DNA of 64,000 bases from the NCBI RefSeq assembly GCF_001189235.2, contig NZ_LFIP02000017.1:1-64000 (forward strand), read 5' to 3'. The notes under the pieces were generated by a model. It saw only the letters and a program-made list of their open reading frames with translations, was not told the origin of the DNA and searched no databases. Made by a program: the position numbers and the translations under genes. Numbering within the stretch: position 1 is the first letter of the stretch; every line of letters begins with the position of its first letter. This DNA is from Bradyrhizobium embrapense (GTDB taxonomy: Bacteria; Pseudomonadota; Alphaproteobacteria; Rhizobiales; Xanthobacteraceae). Positions 58,492-64,000 of the stretch are shown here, piece after piece.

Positions 58492-58582
58492 GGTGTTCAC
58501 CCCATGCGTCGTCCCGGCGGAAGCAAGGACCGATACGTCGCGGCAGGCATTGTAAACGGAACTCGCCGTTACGGCACTCCCA

Positions 58583-58687
58583 CGTCGTTCCGGGGCGCGC
58601 CCTAGGCGCGAACCCGGAATCGATCATGCCGCACAACGCGCGGATCGATGGATTCCGGGCTCTCGCTTCGCGAGCCCCGGAATGACG
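58583..58687. repeat. Palindromic intergenic repeat, 'cgtcattccgggg' family
   Basis: The arms CGTCGTTCCGGGGCGC and GCCCCGGAATGACG enclose CCCGGAATCGAT and TGGATTCCGGG. This is the third copy of the family seen at 3835 and 7147. Confidence 0.85.
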
Positions 58688-58709
58688 AGGAAAAGCCCAA
58701 GTGAACAGC

Positions 58710-59141
58710 TCAGGGTTTGCGCAGGTTGAGCGAGAAGCGCAGGTTGAGCGGCTGCAACATTTCCGGCGGTGGCGCCTCGCCGACATTGCCGCGCTTCAGG
58801 ATGGTGCGCAGGTCCTCGGTCGCACCTGCGTCATCGAAGGCCGGAAAGGTGACGCGCTCGACGGTGCCATCCGGGTTGAGCCAGGCCCGCACCACGAGCG
58901 TCGGCGGCGGCCCGTTCTCCTTGCCGGAATGCTCGATGACCCAGTTCCGGAAGCGATTGGCAACCGTCTCATCGGCGGCGATCCACTCCTCGAACCGGTA
59001 TTTGACCAGCTTGGCAAACTGGGCCCATGACGGCGGCGCCTGTTCGGGATTGCGAAAATTGGCGTCCTGAGCGTGGCCCGGCGCTGGGGACAGGATCAAG
59101 AGGCCGAACGAGAGCACGAGCGTGCCCCGCAAGATGAGCAT
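58710..59141 (-). CDS. Periplasmic protein with TonB-C-terminal-like domain
   Basis: The 143-residue protein from the ATG at 59139-59141 has a signal peptide (MLILRGTLVLSFGLLILSPAPG, cleavage near GHAQ). The mature part has a domain with VVRAWLNPDGTVERVTFPAF, which resembles the C-terminal domain of TonB or energy-transducer-like proteins. Such small secreted versions are of unknown function. The frame opens 15 codons earlier, but the signal peptide favours this start. The protease pseudogene lies just upstream on the same strand. Confidence 0.72.
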   Translation of the reverse strand: MLILRGTLVLSFGLLILSPAPGHAQDANFRNPEQAPPSWAQFAKLVKYRFEEWIAADETVANRFRNWVIEHSGKENGPPPTLVVRAWLNPDGTVERVTFPAFDDAGATEDLRTILKRGNVGEAPPPEMLQPLNLRFSLNLRKP

Positions 59142-59202
59142 GGTTCTCGACAAGGGTTGACCGCGGACAGCCGGCTGACAGGACAACGCAGCAACTAGTC
59201 GC

Positions 59203-60002
59203 TCATTGTTGCAGGCATGTGACGCGCGCCGAGATGCTGGCGGCGCGATGCGCGCGGGACGCAGTGCCGCTCATCTGCGGCCGGTCGTCTTCCTGGAAGC
59301 GCACACCATGCGCGCCAAGAAAGGATTTGGCGTGCGCGGCATCCACCGCCAGCACGCGATCGATCGTGGTCCTGCGGCTTACCACGCCTTCGACGAGGCC
59401 GCGGGAATCCAGCACCGGCGCTCCGCTGGTGCCGAAGGTGACATTCGAGCGCAGCACGAGGTGCTCGGGATCGCGCAGCGTGGCGTCGACGAACGCATTG
59501 CCGAGCGACCAGCATGCGCCAGCATCGGCTTCAGGCGCTCATAGGCCTCGGCAAACACCATGTCGTTGGCGGCGGACGTGCTTACGCGCGGGAACACCGC
59601 TGCGAGACCCAGCGTGCGGGGCACCTTGATCAATGCAATGTCGCTCGCGGCAAGCGCCACCACGCGCGCTGCAATCGACCTGCCCTCCTTGCTGACGATG
59701 ATGCGGGCGCAGTCTACGACCGCATGCCGCGCGGTCAGCATATGTCCGAGGTCGTCGACAAAGAAGGCGGTGCCGTCGAGTCGCTGGCTGACGGCTGGCG
59801 GGCCGGTGACGTCACGCGCCAGCGGCTTCGCCGCTTCGATCTGTCGCGCCGGTTGAAATGGGGAGAATGGCACCTGAGCCGCAGCCCCGCCCGGCGTAAC
59901 GCCATTGAAAGCCCAGCCGATCGCGATACCGCAGGCCAGCCGGACAATGCGGACAAGCAATTTCGCGCGCGCCGTCGGAGCCGCGCCCAGGATCGAAACC
60001 AA
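59203..60002 (-). pseudogene. Trypsin-like serine protease, frameshifted
   Basis: The minus strand encodes a chymotrypsin-fold protease in two frames. The first holds the catalytic His (MLTARHAVVDCARI) and Asp (LAASDIALIKVPRT); the second holds the Ser loop (NVTFGTSGAPVLDSRG). The switch is near 59517-59522. Restoring one base there joins KPMLA to CWSLGNAFVDATLRDPEHL, so a single-base deletion is the simplest reading. A signal-anchor segment (IVRLACGIAIGWAFNGVTPG) lies near the 5' end, and the true start is uncertain (TTG candidates near 60002 and 59960). As written the catalytic Ser is not in frame, so the enzyme would be inactive. Confidence 0.68.
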
Positions 60003-60466
60003 GTGATGCCCCCTCAAACCCCAACCCCGCCCTTCAACGTCGTCACGCAAATCGCTTGCAGGCAATGTCTGTACATACACCGTACTCAAGGATGGATGAA
60101 GACCCGCCGAACGAGACGTGCGCGAGAACGCTTCGAGCAAAAGACAGTCGGTCGATGCATCGAAACGTGAAACGATGACTTTCCATGATTGCCCTCGTGA
60201 GCGGTGGTGGCGCGGGTGCCGGAATCGCCGCGCCGAGGACATATCGAACGAGGGCGGCGGACGTCGTGCGACGGCACAGCCGGCCGGGGCTATGCGAGCC
60301 AGCATGCGCGCGCGACATCCGCCCGAGCGACTACCCGCCGTTGACCGCGCCCCGGATCAGCGGCGCGGAACGGCCCTCGCCTCCGCGCGGGACGCTGCGA
60401 AGCGCCGCCGCGCGAGAGTGACAGCGGTGGTCAGATCATTCTGCGTCGTTTTTGATCGCCCGCCCG
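60003..60466. other. Gene-free region between the protease pseudogene and the GYD gene
   Basis: About 460 bases carry only short frames with atypical codon use on both strands. It probably contains the promoter of the protease and the end of the GYD transcript. I see no tRNA, palindromic repeat or strong terminator. Confidence 0.5.
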
Positions 60467-60802
60467 TTAGCTACCGGGCGGCGAATAGGCAGCCTTGAGC
60501 TTGCCCGCGTGCTGACGCACCACCTTGATCTCGTCCTGCGTGAACAGCCGGACCAGCTTCACGTTCTGCATGGCACCGGCCGCCACGACTACGCCGGCAA
60601 TGGCAGGTGCCACGTTCGGATCCGGCACGTCGAAGATCACCATCACGCCGGGGCCGTCAATCGCCGTACTGTACATCGAAATCAATTTGCCGCCGCCCGA
60701 CTCGATCAGCTTCTTGGCGGCCTCGTAGCGATTGGTCGCGGGGTTTTCCAGAATGTTGTTGATAGAACGCGGGGTGTATTCACCTGAGAAGCAGAAGTGC
60801 AT
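60467..60802 (-). CDS. GYD-domain small protein
   Basis: The 111-residue protein begins MHFCFSGEYTPRSINNILEN and contains AAKKLIESGGGKLISMYSTA, where GYD-domain members have an SYW- or MY-type strand. It ends NVKLVRLFTQDEIKVVRQHA. The ferredoxin-like GYD fold forms oligomers of unknown activity. The ATG at 60800-60802 gives the family start; earlier codons look unrelated. It is a lone gene on this strand. Confidence 0.82.
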   Translation of the reverse strand: MHFCFSGEYTPRSINNILENPATNRYEAAKKLIESGGGKLISMYSTAIDGPGVMVIFDVPDPNVAPAIAGVVVAAGAMQNVKLVRLFTQDEIKVVRQHAGKLKAAYSPPGS

Positions 60803-61234
60803 GGCAATCGCTCCATTTGGCTGAACATGAAAACAGACAGTCACCCGGGCGTGACCCAGGCAGAAGGTTTTTCGTACTGAAAATTGAGACCGTAAGGCCT
60901 GCCGATGGCCATGAGCGCTGCCGCTCATTCTCCGGATTTCGGCGTAACCGGTGGCAGCTCGCTCCGCAATCTACATCAAATGACAGGCAAATGAAATTGC
61001 GTTTCGCGGCTTCGGAAAAAACACCCTGTCATAACCGACCGTGAAGGGCAGCCCGCCTGACCTGACGGGCGAGCGAACACGGCCGGATGTCTCGGAGGGC
61101 GGCGCCTAACGCATGCAGCACGACGCCTCGGCGGGCAAGACGCACCAGGTCTCGTGGCGATAAACGTCCTGTGGTAAGTGTCACCCGCGCTCATTGCCGA
61201 GCGTGTAGCCCGATTGAACTAGGAGTTTTCAGAC
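60803..61234. other. Gene-free region upstream of the cupin-like gene
   Basis: This 430-base stretch is divergent promoter space between the GYD and cupin-like genes. An AT-richer patch lies near 60965-61035. No gene, RNA or repeat family member was recognised. Confidence 0.45.
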
Positions 61235-61606
61235 ATGACTTTCCGTGCATTTGGCTTTTCAATTGTTGGATTGTTCGCGGCGGTCTCCGCGACGGCGGCT
61301 GCGGACGCTCCGCCGAGCTATCAAGGCGATCCCGACACCTACAAGGTCATCTTCGAGGATCAGAATTTCCGCGTCATCGCCGCGACCTGGAAGAAGGGAA
61401 CGACGGACAAGCCGCATTCCCACCCGGTGCCCTTCGTGGTCTATCCGCTGACCGACTGCACCATTCGCCTGCACAATGCCGACGGCACCACACGGGACAG
61501 CCCCAGCAAGGTGGGCACGCCGTTTGCCGGACCGATCGTGGTCTCCCATACCGCCGAGAACATCAGCGGCGACGACTGCAAGGCGATATTCGTCGAGCGC
61601 AAGTAG
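61235..61606 (+). CDS. Exported cupin-like protein
   Basis: The 123-residue protein has a signal peptide (MTFRAFGFSIVGLFAAVSATAAA) and a small beta-barrel resembling a cupin: RVIAATWKKGTTDKPHSHPV with an HSH pair and PFVVYPLTDCTIRLHNADG. The second Cys (GDDCKAIFVERK) could pair with the first in the periplasm. Metal binding via the HSH pair is plausible, but catalysis is unknown. TAGGAG nine bases before the ATG supports the start. It sits alone, 236 bases before the aldo/keto reductase. Confidence 0.78.
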   Translation: MTFRAFGFSIVGLFAAVSATAAADAPPSYQGDPDTYKVIFEDQNFRVIAATWKKGTTDKPHSHPVPFVVYPLTDCTIRLHNADGTTRDSPSKVGTPFAGPIVVSHTAENISGDDCKAIFVERK

Positions 61607-61842
61607 CCAACGAGGTCTGCGCGGTCATCCATCGGCAACCCGACCATGGAGTGCTGACGGATTCGGTGACAAACGACACGCAACGTTGCTCACCAGGCTG
61701 GCGAGCAGCGTTGCGGCTTGCGACTGGCTCTGGTCGCAACCGCCCGGAAACAGAAGCGCAATCCGCAGCCAGCGCCTTGCAATCAAGGCCGATCTGCCTC
61801 AGTCTCCCGCGCCTCCCGTTAAGAACAAGAGAAAGAACACGC

Positions 61843-62793
<951 letters not shown>

Positions 62794-62799
62794 CGGTGC

Positions 62800-63050
62800 T
62801 GCGCTTCACCTCGCCCCGCGTGCGGGGAGAGGCATAGGCCGCCTTCGGCGGCCGTTCTCAAGAACGCCGAAGCGGAGCTTCGGTTATGACGCATCGTTAG
62901 ATGCGTTTCCGGGTGAGGGGGAGCCTCCGCAAATACAGCTGTCACCGAATTCGCGGAGACAGCCCCTCATCCCAACCTCTAAGAGCGAGCTTCGCTCGTC
63001 TCGACCCGGTAAGAACGGGGCGAGGGAGCACGTCGCCTTTGCGGCCGCTA
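62800..63050. repeat. Compound palindromic repeat, 'cctcgccccgcgtgcgg' type
   Basis: The region includes several hairpins (GCCGCCTTCGGCGGC at 62838, GACGCATCGTTAGATGCGTT near 62888), and the outer block CCTCGCCCCG...CGGGGAGAGG finds partners in GAACGGGGCGAGGGAG near 63014. It resembles the element at 24290. No coding sequence is evident. Confidence 0.65.
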
Positions 63051-63061
63051 CTCACCCCGCC

Positions 63062-63994
63062 CTAACCCCACGGCCCGTGCTGGCCCGAGGCACCGCCCCA
63101 TGGGCTACGCGGCGGGTAGCCCGCGCCGGCGGGGCGCGGCGCGGTCTGGGTGCCGAGCTCGGCGGCGAGCTGCTGCAGCGCGGCGATCCGGTTCGCGGTC
63201 GAGGGATGGGTGGCGAACAGATTGTCGACGCCGTGGCCCGACAGCGGGTTGATGATGAACATGTGCGCGGTGGCCGGATTGCGCTCGGCTTCCATGTTCG
63301 GCACCTGATGCGCGGCATTCTCGATCTTCGCGAGCGCGGACGCCAGCCACATCGGCTGGCCGACGATGCGCGCGCCATAATTGTCGGCGGCGTATTCGCG
63401 GGTGCGGCTGATCGCCATCTGCACCAGCATGGCGCCGAGCGGCGCCAGGATCATCATCGCGATCGAGCCGACGATGCCGGGCCCGTTGTTGTTGCGGTTG
63501 CCGCCGAAGAACATGCCGAACTGCGCGAGCATCGAGATCGCGCCGGCGATCGTCGCCGTGATCGTCATGGTCAGCGTGTCGTGATGCTTGATATGCGCGA
63601 GCTCGTGCGCGATCACGCCTGCGAGCTCCTCGCGGCTGAGCTGCTGCATCAAGCCCGTGGTGACGGCAACCGCGGCGTTCTCCGGGTTGCGGCCGGTCGC
63701 GAACGCGTTCGGCTGCGCCTCGTCCATCACGAACACGCGCGGCATCGGCAGGCCGGCGCGCTGGGCGAGCTCGGCGACGAGATTGTAGAGGTCCGGCGCC
63801 GAACGCGCATCGACCTGATGGGCGCCGTACATCGACAGCACCATGCGATCGGAGTTCCAGTAGGTGAACAGATTTGTCGCAGCAGCAACGATCAGCGCGA
63901 TCACGGCGCCGGTGCCGCCGCCGATCAGATAGCCGACCCCCATGAACAGCGCAGTGAGACCGGCAAGCAGGAGCGCGGTGCGGAAATAATTCAT
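63062..63994 (-). CDS. htpX: Zinc metalloprotease HtpX
   Basis: The 310-residue integral membrane protease has HELAH at residues 130-134 in VIAHELAHIKHHD and the third-ligand region SRTREYAADNYGAR near 200. N-terminal helices cover residues about 5-45 and two more are near 145-195. HtpX degrades misfolded membrane proteins. The C-terminal 25 residues are Pro/Gly-rich and end in HGPWG, as does an internal motif of the other M48 protein at 21365. The start lies six bases inside the right edge, so the gene is complete but its promoter is not visible. Confidence 0.94.
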   Translation of the reverse strand: MNYFRTALLLAGLTALFMGVGYLIGGGTGAVIALIVAAATNLFTYWNSDRMVLSMYGAHQVDARSAPDLYNLVAELAQRAGLPMPRVFVMDEAQPNAFATGRNPENAAVAVTTGLMQQLSREELAGVIAHELAHIKHHDTLTMTITATIAGAISMLAQFGMFFGGNRNNNGPGIVGSIAMMILAPLGAMLVQMAISRTREYAADNYGARIVGQPMWLASALAKIENAAHQVPNMEAERNPATAHMFIINPLSGHGVDNLFATHPSTANRIAALQQLAAELGTQTAPRPAGAGYPPRSPWGGASGQHGPWG

Positions 63995-64000
63995 CGTTGT

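Noticed and set aside
60043..60498. Several short frames between the protease pseudogene and the GYD gene
   Set aside because: They overlap each other, lack ribosome-binding sites and show no family motif or normal codon pattern.

Overview
The window is high-GC chromosomal DNA from an alphaproteobacterium of the order Hyphomicrobiales, most likely Bradyrhizobium or a close relative. This rests on gene content: a CcrM methylase with GANTC sites in its leader, a fused cytochrome b/c1 gene (fbcH) beside a Rieske gene (fbcF), a fused anthranilate synthase TrpE(G) behind a Trp-rich leader peptide, a Rsm22-type methyltransferase, DciA, and many palindromic intergenic repeats. It is mostly backbone rather than accessory DNA. 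The only clear mobile element is an insertion-sequence fragment cut by the left edge. I saw no tRNA, rRNA, CRISPR array or prophage.

Layout. 0-10 kb: IS end, VOC protein, PA0069-type radical SAM protein, GT2-like protein, MarR-GNAT regulator with operator palindromes, moaB, a YpfJ-type metallopeptidase, ccrM, a small membrane protein, a GST, DUF1127 and SnoaL-like proteins and a LysR regulator. 10-20 kb: a second GST, FAD monooxygenase, PaaI-type thioesterase, mutY, DciA/DUF721, a DsbA-like thioredoxin-fold protein, smc and the Rsm22-like gene. 20-31 kb: lemA with an M48 protease, a pair of P-loop ATPases, apt, trpE(G) with its trpL attenuator, an extradiol-type VOC protein, and a glutathionyl-hydroquinone reductase and SDR divergent from a LysR gene. 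31-42 kb: dienelactone hydrolase, fbcH and fbcF, then the divergent run trmL-queE-queD-hemF-HAD, an acidic-tailed small protein, and an overlapping four-gene operon (DUF1285, Nudix, DUF6111, CCA-adding enzyme). 42-49 kb: a MoxR - DUF58 - BatA/DUF4159 - large membrane protein operon. 49-52 kb: a Zur-like box, a DUF2946-type protein and a ZnuD-like TonB receptor. 52-64 kb: EthD, GNAT and Nudix proteins, a metallophosphoesterase, a Gly/Cys-tailed membrane protein, DUF4170, a ScfR/RamB-type regulator, a HiPIP, a frameshifted trypsin-like protease, GYD and cupin-like proteins, an aldo/keto reductase and htpX.

How the genes work together. Several blocks centre on the cell cycle and chromosome (ccrM, smc, DciA, the ParA-like pair). 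Clusters of GANTC sites precede both ccrM and smc, which suggests methylation-timed expression. Respiration and haem are linked across one divergent promoter region (bc1 complex against the operon ending in hemF). Zinc acquisition appears to be a short Zur-controlled operon. Intergenic spaces are heavily colonised by at least six families of palindromic repeats, and two of these appear to supply the C-terminal codons of neighbouring genes.
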